A stretch of DNA of 64,000 nucleotides from Rhizobium halophilum (GCF_021648825.1 NZ_JAKJHS010000009.1:1-64000); one strand, 5' to 3'. Shown: positions 8,079 through 17,378, counted from the first letter of the stretch. The notes: generated from the letters alone by a model not told the origin. Made by a program: numbers and translations.

Positions 8079-8603
8079 ATGACCAAGAATGACGTTCTTA
8101 GCAGCCTTGAGGCAGACGTTCTTCATCAGGTTCCGGCGCTGCGCAATTTCGCGCGCCGATTTTACCCGAACCCCAACGATGTCGATGATCTTGTGCAGGA
8201 GACGCTGGTTCGGGTCTTCGCCAACCTGGACAAGTTCAGGCCAGGCACCAGCCTCAAATCCTGGATGTTCACGATTATGCGCAACACGTTTTGTACCCGC
8301 TATGGGCAGGCCAAGCGTGAGTTCGTAGGGGTCGAGGACTGTGCATCTCTGCAACGCGCCATCGAAGCGCCGCAGGAATGGTCGGTTCGTGCGCTGGAAT
8401 TTCACGAGGCGCTGGCCACGCTCCCGGACCATTATCGCGATGCCTTCGAGACGGTGCTGATGCGCGGCGAAAGCTATGAAGAAGCCGCATCGCACTGCGG
8501 TTGCCCGATCGGCACGATCAAGAGCCGCGTAAACCGGGCACGTTCAGCTATTCTGAGAACCATGGGCGAGGACGGCGCAGACGGCGCGATGGTGATCCGT
8601 TAG
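8079..8603 (+). CDS. ECF-type RNA polymerase sigma factor
   Basis: 174-residue sigma-70 family factor with region 2 (about residues 14-80: DVDDLVQETLVRVF and KSWMFTIMRN) and region 4 (about 110-165: LATLPDHYRDAF, helix-turn-helix YEEAASHCGCPIGTIKSRVNRAR). There is no membrane anti-sigma gene next to it. Layout and sequence resemble the EcfG (ECF15) branch used with PhyR/NepR, but neither partner is in the window, so it may be a paralogue. A GGAAC element lies 50 bases upstream. Exact stress promoters elsewhere in the window would be recognised by a factor of this class. Confidence 0.9.
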   Translation: MTKNDVLSSLEADVLHQVPALRNFARRFYPNPNDVDDLVQETLVRVFANLDKFRPGTSLKSWMFTIMRNTFCTRYGQAKREFVGVEDCASLQRAIEAPQEWSVRALEFHEALATLPDHYRDAFETVLMRGESYEEAASHCGCPIGTIKSRVNRARSAILRTMGEDGADGAMVIR

Positions 8604-8657
8604 TAGCGCGATATTGGACAGAGGAGGCAAGCGCTTGATGCCGGCGCCACGGCGGCT

Positions 8658-9470
8658 ATGTTGCCTGCCATGAGAATCCTGGTCCCCAACCCGACGATCA
8701 AGCCCCGGTTTCACAGCTTTCGCGATCTCCTTCGGCGGGTCGAGCGAGGGCGCGATGCGATGGCGCTTCGCTGGCAGGCGTTTTTCGGAATCGTCGATCT
8801 TGCAATCCTCGCATTTTTTCTCTTTGGCCCCTATCTGCGTTCCGGCCGGTCCTACCTGATCATCGACTACATCGTCGCGGTCTGGATCGGGGGCGAGCTC
8901 CTTCTGCGCATCATCGCCGCGCCGTCATGGAGAGCTCTCCTCCGGCGGCCGATGACCTGGATCGACATCGTCATCCTGGCGACCCTGCTGTTCCCGCATA
9001 CACTCTACAATTTCGCATTTCTGCGAGCCATGCGGCTCTGGGCCATAGGAAACAGCACGCTTCTGCGGGTAGGCCTGCGTCGTATGGGTTATCCACATGT
9101 CCTCGACGTGGTGCGCGCGCTGATCAACCTCCTGGTCTTCCTCTTCATCGTCACCGGTTTCGTCTACACGAGCTTCTTTTACAACCGGCCGGGTGAGGAA
9201 GGCTTCGTCGATGCGCTCTATTTCACCGTGGCCACGATTACGACCACGGGTTTTGGCGATATCACCTTGCCGGGAACTGCGGGCAAGCTCACCTCTGTGA
9301 TCACCATGATCGTCGGTATCTCCCTGTTCGTCCGCCTGGCGCAGGCGGTTGTGAGGCCCTACAAGGTGCACTTCCCTTGTCCAAACTGCGGTCTTCAGCG
9401 CCATGAGACGGATGCCGTCCATTGCAAGGCGTGCGGCAATATCCTCAGGATCCCGGACGACGGTGATTAG
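8658..9470 (+). CDS. Potassium-channel-like membrane protein with C-terminal zinc ribbon
   Basis: 270-residue membrane protein. It has about four membrane segments in the N-terminal half (residues 30-130), then a pore module with two helices around TVATITTTGFGDITLPG, which matches the K+ selectivity filter (TTxGFGD). The C-terminus carries two CxxC pairs (CPNCG and CKACG), a zinc ribbon that is unusual for this channel group. Start: ATG 8658 or ATG 8670; neither has a strong ribosome site. It converges on the NhaP gene with a 4-base overlap, so the two ion transport genes are neighbours but not an operon. Confidence 0.85.
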   Translation: MLPAMRILVPNPTIKPRFHSFRDLLRRVERGRDAMALRWQAFFGIVDLAILAFFLFGPYLRSGRSYLIIDYIVAVWIGGELLLRIIAAPSWRALLRRPMTWIDIVILATLLFPHTLYNFAFLRAMRLWAIGNSTLLRVGLRRMGYPHVLDVVRALINLLVFLFIVTGFVYTSFFYNRPGEEGFVDALYFTVATITTTGFGDITLPGTAGKLTSVITMIVGISLFVRLAQAVVRPYKVHFPCPNCGLQRHETDAVHCKACGNILRIPDDGD

Positions 9471-10738
9471 CCAACGGTCCCCTTGCGGCGGTGGCGGGGG
9501 GCTTTGTCGTCCCACCGCTGCTGGTCGAGGCGGCGCATCACCGGCGTCACCGCCACGCCATGAACGATGATCGAGATCAGGACGATCAGGAAGACGGTGA
9601 TCCAGAGCGTGGGCTCGGTTCCAAATTCGGCCTGTCCGGTGGCGAAGGCCAGGTAGTAGAAGGACCCGAGCCCCCGAATCCCGAAGAAGCTGATCACCGC
9701 CTTTTCGCTGGGAAGGTGCGGCAGGCCGATCAGACTGATCCAGCCGAACAGTGGGCGAATAACAAAGAGCGTCACCAGGGCTACGACAATAATCTCCCAG
9801 CTCATCGCCTCGAAGATGCGTCCGTCGCCCAGGATCATCCCGAAGCAGACGATCAGCAGCATCATCAGCAGCCGCTCTATCTGCTCGGCAAAATCATGCA
9901 GGCTCTTGTGGTAGGCGTTGTGGCGCTCGACCGAGCGCAGGGTCACCGCGGCAACGAAGACCGCGAGAAAGCCGTAGCCGTGGACGAGTTCGGTCGCGCC
10001 ATAGCAGAGGCAGGTGATGCCGACTGCCACAAGCCCGTCTCCCGTTCGTGAAAGGCTGGCGCGCTGCGGCAGGCGGAATGTCAGGTATCCAAGAATGCGC
10101 CCCGTCAGCCATCCAACGAGAAGCCCGGCTGCAAGACGCCAGATGATATCCACCGCCAGCCAGTGTCCAATGATCTCACCATATCCGTCTCCCAGGGCAG
10201 TCAAGGCGATAGCGAGATAAACAAAGGGAAAGGAGAGCCCGTCATTGAGGCCGGCCTCCGAAGTCAGCGAAAACCGCACCTCGTCTTCCTCGCCGGTCTT
10301 CGGAGGCCCGACCTGCACGTCTGAGGCAAGCACCGGGTCGGTGGGCGCCAGAACCGCACCGAGTAGTACGGCCGATGCCAGCGGCAGGCTGAGCAGCCCC
10401 GCTGCAAGAGCGGCGATGGTCGCAATGGTCAGCGGCATGGCGATGCCAAGCAGGCGCCAGGTAACCCACCAGCTTTTCCACCCGATCGGCCGGTCGAGCT
10501 TGAGCCCCGCCCCCATCAGCGCGACGATGACCACGAACTCCGTCAGGTGTTCGGTGAGGTAGCGGTTCTCCAGCGGATTGACCGCAAACGGCGCGACCGG
10601 CGACCAGGAAAACACGGCGCCAAGCACGATGCAGAAAATCGGCAGCGACAGCGGCAGTTCGCGCAGCACCATCGGCAGCCACGCCGTGAGCAGGATGACC
10701 GCGCCAAACAGCGTGAGGATGATGATGTAGGCGTCCAT
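9467..10738 (-). CDS. NhaP-type (CPA1) sodium or potassium/proton antiporter
   Basis: Inner-membrane antiporter of 423 residues with about 12 hydrophobic segments. CPA1 signatures include LAPTDPVLASDVQVGPP and TSEAGLNDGLSFPFV, the ion-binding Asp-containing helices. The family exchanges Na+ or K+ for H+ in pH and salt homeostasis; ion specificity cannot be read from sequence. The start is the ATG ending at 10738; a longer frame to 11002 runs through the promoter. An exact general stress promoter lies 55 bases upstream, so expression probably rises in stress such as osmotic upshift. Confidence 0.92.
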   Translation of the reverse strand: MDAYIIILTLFGAVILLTAWLPMVLRELPLSLPIFCIVLGAVFSWSPVAPFAVNPLENRYLTEHLTEFVVIVALMGAGLKLDRPIGWKSWWVTWRLLGIAMPLTIATIAALAAGLLSLPLASAVLLGAVLAPTDPVLASDVQVGPPKTGEEDEVRFSLTSEAGLNDGLSFPFVYLAIALTALGDGYGEIIGHWLAVDIIWRLAAGLLVGWLTGRILGYLTFRLPQRASLSRTGDGLVAVGITCLCYGATELVHGYGFLAVFVAAVTLRSVERHNAYHKSLHDFAEQIERLLMMLLIVCFGMILGDGRIFEAMSWEIIVVALVTLFVIRPLFGWISLIGLPHLPSEKAVISFFGIRGLGSFYYLAFATGQAEFGTEPTLWITVFLIVLISIIVHGVAVTPVMRRLDQQRWDDKAPRHRRKGTVG

Positions 10739-10792
10739 GTGCCTGCTGGTTTTCCGTTCGAGAGAGGGGAGGCCGCTGTTCCTACCACCCGT

Positions 10793-10818
10793 AACGGCTC
10801 TTGCCGCCGTCCCGTTCC
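10793..10818 (-). promoter_or_regulatory. EcfG/RpoE2-type general stress promoter of the NhaP gene
   Basis: On the minus strand: GGAAC (10818-10814), a 17-bp spacer, CGTT (10796-10793). This exact match lies 55 bases before the start codon and is correctly oriented. Confidence 0.75.
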
Positions 10819-10941
10819 CCCGGACCCGATCCGCTCTCAGCGCGAGCACGGACAGGAGTGCCACGCTTTCGTTCCCCGCTTGTGCCGGTAGTGACCGTGA
10901 TATAGCGCTGCAGGAACGCAATTCCTGAGTAGCCTCCGCCG

Positions 10942-11247
10942 ATGGCAGCAGACGACGATAACTATATCTATGACGAGGCAACCGGCGAATGGCGACCCGC
11001 ATCTGACTTGGCCAGTTCTGTCGGCTCGGACGCCGCGGAAGTGCGCGACGCCTCCGGCAATCTCCTTCAGGATGGCGATTCCGTTGCGCTGATCAAGGAT
11101 CTCAAGGTCAAGGGTGCGGGGCAGACGCTGAAGCAGGGAACGGTCATCCGCTCGATCCGCCTGACCGACAACCCCGACGAGATCGACTGCCGCCACGACG
11201 CCATCAAGGGTCTGGTGCTACGGACGGAGTTCGTCCGCAAACGATGA
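10942..11247 (+). CDS. YjdM/PhnA C-terminal-domain protein lacking the zinc ribbon
   Basis: 101-residue cytoplasmic protein. Residues 30-101 match the YjdM (PhnA) domain: DASGNLLQDGDSVALIKDLKVKG, then TVIRSIRLTDN and IDCRHDAIKGLVLRTEFVRK. The usual N-terminal zinc ribbon with two CxxC pairs is replaced by an acidic stretch (AADDDNYIYDEATGEWRPAS). YjdM function is unclear; it was once named for alkylphosphonate use without proof. It is divergent from nhaP. No phn genes are near, so I would not call it a phosphonate enzyme. Confidence 0.8.
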   Translation: MAADDDNYIYDEATGEWRPASDLASSVGSDAAEVRDASGNLLQDGDSVALIKDLKVKGAGQTLKQGTVIRSIRLTDNPDEIDCRHDAIKGLVLRTEFVRKR

Positions 11248-11277
11248 GCGGCAGGTTTGTGTCGGCCGCGCGAAGGT

Positions 11278-12816
11278 CTAGCGCTTCAGGCTGCCCAGTA
11301 TCCCGCGTACGATGGCCCGGCCGAGAGAGTTGGCCATCGAGCGGGCGGCACTTTTCATCGCCGCCTCGACCACTGTCTCCCGCTGGTAGCCGGAGCGCCC
11401 GGAACCGCGTCTTTCCGCAGGCTTCTCCTCCGGCTTGTCGCCGAAGCCCGGCAGCCTCCAGCGGCCGGCGGCGCTGTTGCCTTCCTCGCTCTCGTGCTTT
11501 GCGGCCTCCGCCTTCTTGGCTCGTGCCATCAGAATCTCGTAAGCCGACTCTCGATCGATATCCCGGTCATACTGGCCGGCAATCGGGCTCCGGTTGATGA
11601 CGTCCTGCCGCTCCGTGTCGCTGAGGGGCCCGATGCGGGAGGAGGGTGGTCGGATCAACGTTCGCTCGACCATGGAGGGCGCACCCTTGCCCTCAAGCGT
11701 CGAGACCAGCGCTTCCCCGGTTCCGAGCGCCGTGATGGCCTCCTCGGTGTCGAACGTGGGGTTGGTGCGGAAGGTTTCTGCAGCCGTCCTCACCGCCTTC
11801 TGCTCGCGCGGCGTATAAGCCCGCAACGCATGCTGCACCCGGTTGCCGAGTTGGGCCAGCACGGTTTCCGGCACGTCGAGCGGGTTCTGCGTGACGAAAT
11901 AAACGCCCACACCCTTGGAGCGGATCAGCCGAACCACCTGTTCCACCCGTTCGAGCAGCACCTTCGGCGCCTCGTCGAACAGGAGATGCGCCTCGTCGAA
12001 GAAGACCACCAGCCGCGGCTTTTCCGGATCGCCAACCTCCGGCAGTTCCTCAAAGAGTTCCGACAGCAGCCAGAGCAGGAAGGTCGCGTAGAGCCGCGGA
12101 TTGTTCATCAGTTTTTCTGCGGCAAGCACTGTAATCATGCCGCGCCCATCCTGCGTGGTGCGCATCAGGTCGCGGATGTCGAGCGCCGGTTCGCCGAAGA
12201 AATGCTCCGCCCCCTGCTGTTCCAGCACCAGAAGGGCGCGTTGCAGCGAGCCCACGGATGCCTTGGAAACGAAGCCGTAGCGGCTCGAGATTTCGCTGGC
12301 GTGCTCGCCCATGTAGTTCAGCAGCGCCTGCAGGTCCTTGAGGTCGAGCAGTGCCATGCCGCCTTCGTCGGCAATCTTGAAGGCAATGTTGAGAACCCCT
12401 TCCTGCGCCTCCGTCGCATCCATCAGGCGGGCGAGAAGCAGCGGTCCCATCTCGGCGACGGTCGTGCGGACACAATGGCCCTTCTCGCCGTAGAGGTCGA
12501 GGAAGATCGTCGGAGAGGCCGCGAAGTCGTATTCGGAGAACCGGATCTGCTCGGCCCTGCTCAGCAGGAAATCCTTCTCCTCGCCCGGCGCGGCGATGCC
12601 CGAAAGATCTCCCTTGATGTCAGAGCAGAAGACCGGCACGCCGGCGCGGGAGAAGCTCTCGGCCAGGATCTGCAGCGTCACCGTCTTGCCGGTGCCGGTC
12701 GCACCGGTGATCAACCCGTGCCGATTACCGAACTTCAGTTCCAGATACTCGGCCTTGTTGAAGGAATCGTCGGCGTTTCGGCTGCCACCAAGAAACAGTT
12801 TTCCGTCATCCGTCAT
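11278..12816 (-). CDS. HerA-like ATPase (DUF853, YjgR family)
   Basis: 512-residue FtsK/HerA-superfamily ATPase. Walker A is [12 protein letters not shown] near residue 40 and Walker B is [13 protein letters not shown] near residue 270. The arginine-finger region and sensor motifs ([12 protein letters not shown]) follow. The C-terminus has a basic, low-complexity stretch ending [19 protein letters not shown]853 proteins are widespread; a DNA-translocase role is assumed from homology, and no NurA nuclease partner is present. It is divergent from yihY with 106 bases between. Confidence 0.9.
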   Translation of the reverse strand: MTDDGKLFLGGSRNADDSFNKAEYLELKFGNRHGLITGATGTGKTVTLQILAESFSRAGVPVFCSDIKGDLSGIAAPGEEKDFLLSRAEQIRFSEYDFAASPTIFLDLYGEKGHCVRTTVAEMGPLLLARLMDATEAQEGVLNIAFKIADEGGMALLDLKDLQALLNYMGEHASEISSRYGFVSKASVGSLQRALLVLEQQGAEHFFGEPALDIRDLMRTTQDGRGMITVLAAEKLMNNPRLYATFLLWLLSELFEELPEVGDPEKPRLVVFFDEAHLLFDEAPKVLLERVEQVVRLIRSKGVGVYFVTQNPLDVPETVLAQLGNRVQHALRAYTPREQKAVRTAAETFRTNPTFDTEEAITALGTGEALVSTLEGKGAPSMVERTLIRPPSSRIGPLSDTERQDVINRSPIAGQYDRDIDRESAYEILMARAKKAEAAKHESEEGNSAAGRWRLPGFGDKPEEKPAERRGSGRSGYQRETVVEAAMKSAARSMANSLGRAIVRGILGSLKR

Positions 12817-12922
12817 GCAACCGGCTCTCCCTCGGAACGTTAGGCTGCAAGGGTTATAGATGGCGCCGCAGGGACCGGCAACGGTCGCGCCTGCGGCTCT
12901 TTAAGGGTAAGGGAGCAGAGAC

Positions 12923-13903
12923 GTGCAGGACGATGCAGTCAAAGCGGAAAAGCGCGAACCGGGGAGGGGGCGGGAGGCGAAGACACCGCACCAGATCCCA
13001 TCCAAGGGCCTGAAGGACGTCTTCTGGCGCCTTTACGCTGCCATTAGCGAAGACCGCGTGATGCTCGTCGCCGCCGGCGTGACCTACTATCTCCTGCTGG
13101 CCCTGTTTCCCGCCATTTCGGCACTGGTCTCTCTTTATGGATTTTTTGCCAATCCTAGCCAGATCGCCGAACGCATCCAGTTCCTGCGGACGGTCATGCC
13201 CGGCGATGCTCTCGATATGTTCGTTGAGCAGTTGCGTTCGCTTGCCAGTCAGGACAGTTCAACCTTGAGCATAGGCCTGATCGCCGGTCTAGGCATCGCC
13301 CTTTGGAGTTCCAACAACGGCATCAAGGCGCTCTTCCAGGCCATGAACGTGGCCTATGAGGAGGAGGAGAAGCGCAGCTTCCTCAAACTCACCGGCGTCT
13401 CCCTGCTGTTCACGCTCGGCACGCTGATTCTGGTCATCGTGTTGACGGTGGCTGTGGGCGTCGTGCCGGCGGTTCTATCCTTCCTGTCGATCGGCCGCTG
13501 GGCGGAAACGGCCATCAGCCTGCTGCGCTGGCCCTTGATGCTGCTCTTCGTGTTAGGCGGCATCGCCCTCCTCTATCGGTATGGACCCAGTCGAGAGCCG
13601 GCCCGAGCGCGCTGGCTTACCTGGGGCACCGGGTTCGCAACGATATTCTGGCTGATCGCTTCGCTCGCTGTGTCCTACTATCTGTCCAATTTCGCCGACT
13701 ACAATGCCACTTACGGCGCGCTGGGCGCCTTGATCGGCTTCATGTTCTGGATGTGGGTCTCGGTCATCATCGTCATTGTCGGGGCCGAAATCAACGCTGA
13801 ACTCGAGCATCAGACGGCGCAGGACACGACAACGGGTGCGGAGCAGCCGATAGGTGAGCGGGGTGCCTATATGGCTGACCACGTCGGCAAGGCATCCTCT
13901 TGA
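12923..13903 (+). CDS. YihY/BrkB-family inner-membrane protein
   Basis: 326-residue membrane protein of the YihY/virulence-factor BrkB family. About six membrane segments are seen, with family motifs AAGVTYYLLLALFPAISALVSLYG near residue 50, IALWSSNNGIKALFQAMNVAY, and MFWMWVSVIIVIVGAEINAELEH near the end. The function is unproven; the old RNase BN label is wrong. Translation probably starts at GTG 12923, 8 bases after GGGAG, because no in-frame ATG precedes the conserved part. The N-terminus is basic and cytoplasmic. Confidence 0.88.
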   Translation: MQDDAVKAEKREPGRGREAKTPHQIPSKGLKDVFWRLYAAISEDRVMLVAAGVTYYLLLALFPAISALVSLYGFFANPSQIAERIQFLRTVMPGDALDMFVEQLRSLASQDSSTLSIGLIAGLGIALWSSNNGIKALFQAMNVAYEEEEKRSFLKLTGVSLLFTLGTLILVIVLTVAVGVVPAVLSFLSIGRWAETAISLLRWPLMLLFVLGGIALLYRYGPSREPARARWLTWGTGFATIFWLIASLAVSYYLSNFADYNATYGALGALIGFMFWMWVSVIIVIVGAEINAELEHQTAQDTTTGAEQPIGERGAYMADHVGKASS

Positions 13904-13999
13904 TCGGACCAGGTCAATCTGCACATTTGCCTCTGGACGATGCGCGCGCTTCTGTATTACCTTGACGTCAACGTCAAAACATCGAGGAGAGAAACACCA

Positions 14000-14389
14000 A
14001 TGAACGAACTCGTGACACGCGTCGCCGACAAGGTTGGCATGGCCCCTGACACTGCGGAAATGGCTGTTGGCATGATGCTGGGCTTCCTGCAGCGCGAAGC
14101 CGACGACGCGGCGGTCGCCCGGATGATCGAATCCATTCCCGGCGCCCCCGAACTGGTTGCCCGGTTCAACGGCGAAGGCCAGGGCGGCGGTGGCCTGCTT
14201 GGCGGTCTGATGGCAAGCTTCGGCGGTGGCGTCATGGCGCTTGGCCAGCAGTTGATGAGCCTTGGGCTGGGCATGGGCGAGATCACCTCGCTTGCGAAGG
14301 AAACCATCAAGGTCGCTCGTGAACATGCCGGTGACGAGACCGTCGACACCGTCGTCGCTTCAGTGCCAGGCCTCAGCCAGTTCGTCTGA
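14000..14389 (+). CDS. Glycine-rich small protein of unknown function
   Basis: 129-residue protein that I do not recognise as a characterised family. The N-terminal half is helical and acidic (NELVTRVADKVGMAPDTAEMAVG), the middle is a Gly-rich hydrophobic stretch (GGGGLLGGLMASFGGGVMALG), and the C-terminal half is helical again. ATG 14000 follows GAGGAGAG. An intrinsic terminator follows at 14411. The layout recalls DUF2267/DUF2780-like bacterial helical proteins, but I would not assign it. Confidence 0.7.
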   Translation: MNELVTRVADKVGMAPDTAEMAVGMMLGFLQREADDAAVARMIESIPGAPELVARFNGEGQGGGGLLGGLMASFGGGVMALGQQLMSLGLGMGEITSLAKETIKVAREHAGDETVDTVVASVPGLSQFV

Positions 14390-14410
14390 TCATTCCCTCG
14401 TGGTTTGAAA

Positions 14411-14435
14411 GCCGCCGGTGTCACCGGCGGCTTTT
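14411..14435 (+). terminator. Intrinsic terminator
   Basis: A perfect inverted repeat GCCGCCGGTG / CACCGGCGGC (14411-14431) is followed by TTTT. It lies 22 bases after the stop of the gene at 14000 and before the convergent aldo/keto reductase, and may serve both strands because AAA precedes it. Confidence 0.85.
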
Positions 14436-14461
14436 CTCGTTGTGGCTTAGACCGGGCGCTC

Positions 14462-15286
14462 CTAGTCCCACTCCGGCGCCAGGTGCCCCGGATTGACGAT
14501 CCGGCCGTCGGGCCGCGCCAGCTTGTGGATCTGAGCCATCTCGTCATCCCCCAGAGCAAAGTCGAAGATGTCATAGTTCTCTGCGAGCCGGCTTTCGGTT
14601 GCGGTCTTGGAAAGGGCGATGACGTCCTTCTGCTGCACCGCCCAGCGCAGCACCACCTGCGCCGCCGTCTTGCCGTGGCGGGCACCGATTTCCTTTAGCA
14701 CCGGATCCTGCGGCACCTTGCCGTCCGCCATCAGGTAGTAGGCGGTGATCGACATGCCGGTCTTGCGCGCTTCCTCGATCACCTTCGTCTGGTCGAGATA
14801 GGGATGGTATTCGATCTGGTTGGTGACGACTGGCGCATCCGAAAGCCGAACCGCTTCTGCCATCAGTGCAGTGGAGAAATTCGAGACCCCGATATTCTTC
14901 ACCTTGCCGGCCTTCCGCAGTTCATTCAGAGCACCCATGCGGTCGGCAAGCGGCATCTCGCTCTGCGGCCAGTGCAGAAGCAGTAGGTCCACATAGTCCG
15001 TCTTCAGCTTCGTCAGGCTCTCGTCCACCGAGGTGATGAAAGCGCCATGGCCAACGCGGTCGACCCAAACCTTGGTGGTCAGGAAGATGTCGGCACGCGG
15101 AACGCCGGACTTGTGGATGACGTCGCCGACAGAGGCCTCGTTCTTGTAGACCTGCGCGGTATCGACATGGCGAAAGCCGAGCTTCAGGGCCTCGGGCAGG
15201 ATACGGTAGACGTCCTCGTCGGGCATGCGGAAGGTGCCGAAGCCGAGAGCTGGAATATTGGCGCCATTGGCGCTGACTGAATGCAT
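14462..15286 (-). CDS. Aldo/keto reductase
   Basis: 274-residue NADPH-dependent oxidoreductase with a TIM barrel. The catalytic tetrad can be traced: Asp in HVDTAQVYKNE, Tyr in the same segment, Lys in LTTKVWVD and His in LLLLHWPQ. The NADP-binding end has VIALSKTATESRLAENYDIF, a degenerate form of the usual IPKS motif. It resembles the 2,5-diketo-gluconate reductase and methylglyoxal-reducing group; the substrate is not certain. The start ATG ending at 15286 has AAGGAG; a longer frame to 15367 is not needed. It is a single gene. Confidence 0.92.
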   Translation of the reverse strand: MHSVSANGANIPALGFGTFRMPDEDVYRILPEALKLGFRHVDTAQVYKNEASVGDVIHKSGVPRADIFLTTKVWVDRVGHGAFITSVDESLTKLKTDYVDLLLLHWPQSEMPLADRMGALNELRKAGKVKNIGVSNFSTALMAEAVRLSDAPVVTNQIEYHPYLDQTKVIEEARKTGMSITAYYLMADGKVPQDPVLKEIGARHGKTAAQVVLRWAVQQKDVIALSKTATESRLAENYDIFDFALGDDEMAQIHKLARPDGRIVNPGHLAPEWD

Positions 15287-15509
15287 GTTAAGCTCCTTTG
15301 GGATCGAAACGGCGTGGCGCCGAGAAAAGCGATACCCGCTAGATGGATCCGCAAGGGGATCGGTCAACCGGCTTCATCGCCAACGCATCGCCTGCGGCTC
15401 CCGGGGAGAGCCGGTACGGCCCCCGATCATGCAAGCAGCGTCCTCTAGAGCAAGTAGCCTGTTCCTGCGGCAAGCCCGCCGGCAGCCATCTGCGCTCCCT
15501 CGGATCTCA

Positions 15510-16964
15510 TCAAACGGCGGCCTTGTGGCGGAACCGGTTGCGCAGGAAGCGGGAAGGCCGGTAGCGCACGCCGGAGGGTCGCTCCGGATCCGTCAGGTCT
15601 GATTCCGCCACCATCTTCTCGTCTGCCGTCAATTCGCGCATGGGGACGGGACGAAGGCCGCGGCCTTCCGCCCTGTTCAGGCGGTCGATCAAGGTGATCA
15701 TCGATCCATCTGCGGCGGCCAATCCCTCGTCGATCTCCTTCGGCGAACGGGAAAGATGCTCCGCAAGCAGCCCGCTGCGCTCCTCCAGAATGCTGCGGCG
15801 CAGCTCCGGCTCGTCCTCCTTTGCCTCGAGGATGACGTCGCACTCGGTATCGTATCCCATCGAGCGGTTGTTGAGGTTGGCCGATCCGATCTTCAGGATG
15901 CGATCATCTGCGATCATCAGCTTTGCGTGGACATAAATGGACGTGCCCGCCGCGTTGACGGGATAGTAGATCCGGAAGCGGTCGCGATGGTCGGCATCCT
16001 TGACCAGCTTCATCAGCCGGATCCGGGCCGCATCCATGGTCTTGGATTCCAGCCACCCGTATGTCTTTTCAGGATTGATCAGGACAATTTCCGGAGGGTC
16101 CGGCTCCTTCAGCCGCTTGGCGATCGCTTCGGCGATGTGGCGTGAGGCAAAATACTGGCTCTCGATGTAGAGCGACCGGCGGGCCGCCGCGATGATGGCG
16201 AGTGTCGCCGTCTCGATCTCCACCACCTGCTTTCGATCGCCGTACTGCGGGGCCGTGCGCGCGATGCCGATCTCCACATCCTCGTATTCGACGGCAAGGT
16301 CGTCCGGCCAGGGGTCGCCGTCCGTGTCGACCGGCTCCAGGACTTGCTCGGTCGCCATCTGCCACCGGTGGCGCGCGAGTTCCGCGAGAGCCACAGCAGC
16401 TGCTCCCGAACAGCAGGAGGTGGCGTCGTGCCAGGGGTCCTCCTGGAACCCGCGCGGCGAGTGGCGGGCGGGATCATTCTCCTTGTGCTCGCGCGTGTCC
16501 CACCGGCAGATCGTCATGTCGATCCCGCCGCAGAAGGCGACCTTGTCATCGATCACCAGGAGCTTCATGTGGTGCGCCGCCATGGGCGGATGAGCGCCAT
16601 CGAGCTTCAGGTGGATGCGATCGTTGAACAGCCAGCGCAGCATGTAGAACGGCGTCTCGCCGCGCGTGAGGGAGGCGATCAGGCCGACATCCCATTTGAG
16701 GATGCGGATGTCGATATCCTTGTTCTTCTTGGCGAGCGAGCTGAGGAACCGCCCCAGCTTGTCCGGCCGCTCGGCTTGTTTGTTGCCCGGCTCCAGGCGG
16801 ATTCGCGTGTCGAAGTCCCAGCCGATCATGTAGATCGAGCGCTTCGCCTTCAGCATCGACTGCTTTGCCAGACGGAAAAAATCGGCCGCGTCGATGATGA
16901 CGGAAAAGCGGTCGGCACGGGCTTTTCGCCAGCAGCTTTCACCTTCCGCCAAGATCGTAGTCAT
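15510..16964 (-). CDS. Phospholipase D / cardiolipin-synthase-like protein
   Basis: 484-residue PLD-superfamily enzyme with two HKD motifs: HHMKLLVIDDKVAFCGGIDM in the N-terminal half and VHAKLMIADDRILKIGSANLNNRS in the C-terminal half. Each motif supplies catalytic His and Lys. No membrane segment is clear, which separates it from classical Cls; it may be a phospholipase D or a phosphatidyltransferase acting at the membrane. The start at the ATG ending at 16964 matches the conserved family beginning; the frame is open much further upstream but that part is non-coding. An exact stress promoter lies about 70 bases upstream. Confidence 0.9.
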   Translation of the reverse strand: MTTILAEGESCWRKARADRFSVIIDAADFFRLAKQSMLKAKRSIYMIGWDFDTRIRLEPGNKQAERPDKLGRFLSSLAKKNKDIDIRILKWDVGLIASLTRGETPFYMLRWLFNDRIHLKLDGAHPPMAAHHMKLLVIDDKVAFCGGIDMTICRWDTREHKENDPARHSPRGFQEDPWHDATSCCSGAAAVALAELARHRWQMATEQVLEPVDTDGDPWPDDLAVEYEDVEIGIARTAPQYGDRKQVVEIETATLAIIAAARRSLYIESQYFASRHIAEAIAKRLKEPDPPEIVLINPEKTYGWLESKTMDAARIRLMKLVKDADHRDRFRIYYPVNAAGTSIYVHAKLMIADDRILKIGSANLNNRSMGYDTECDVILEAKEDEPELRRSILEERSGLLAEHLSRSPKEIDEGLAAADGSMITLIDRLNRAEGRGLRPVPMRELTADEKMVAESDLTDPERPSGVRYRPSRFLRNRFRHKAAV

Positions 16965-17033
16965 CGTCCACCAGTCCCGTGCTTTGAGAGTGTACCAAGG
17001 TTTGGGATCAACTGTTGCCGCCTTGGTCTCGGG

Positions 17034-17058
17034 AACGTCCGAGGCATCTGCGGGTTCC
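17034..17058 (-). promoter_or_regulatory. EcfG/RpoE2-type general stress promoter of the phospholipase D gene
   Basis: On the minus strand: GGAAC (17058-17054), a 16-bp spacer, CGTT (17037-17034). It is an exact match about 70 bases before the start codon. Confidence 0.72.
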
Positions 17059-17219
17059 GTGCGGATGCACACGCGACGGGTCTGAAGGTGACCCTGCGCA
17101 CCCGCTCTTGCCATCGGGTGGACGCATTTTTGCGCTGAAATGGACGTGTCCGGCATCGAGGCGATGTGCTGCCCATGCCGAGCTTGGATGAGTTTTGCGT
17201 TCCAACCTGGAGAGCCGTT

Positions 17220-17378
17220 ATGCGCTTGCCCTTTCTTCTCTTCCTCCTCTTTCTGCTGGGCGTGGTGCTGAGCCTCGTGCTGATCGACGGCCTCGGCACA
17301 TCCCGCCTGGAGACCCCGCCGATGGAGGCGGTGCGCCCGAACCAGAGCCTGCTGCTGCCCCCGCCGTCCCGCTCCTGA
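17220..17378 (+). CDS. Possible 52-residue single-pass membrane protein
   Basis: A short frame encodes one strong hydrophobic segment at the N-terminus (LPFLLFLLFLLGVVLSLVLI) followed by a short proline-rich tail. GGAGAG lies 5 bases before ATG 17220. This fits small stress or envelope proteins, but there is no family I recognise. It is divergent from the phospholipase D gene. It could be a chance frame. Confidence 0.42.
   Translation: MRLPFLLFLLFLLGVVLSLVLIDGLGTSRLETPPMEAVRPNQSLLLPPPSRS

Noticed and set aside
11257..12843. 528-codon frame opposite the HerA-like ATPase
   Set aside because: Composition (His, Arg and Gln-rich, no motifs) is that of an antisense shadow; the minus-strand frame has clear Walker motifs.
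12834..12860. GGAAC before the YihY gene as a stress promoter
   Set aside because: No CGTT/GTT lies 16-17 bases downstream.
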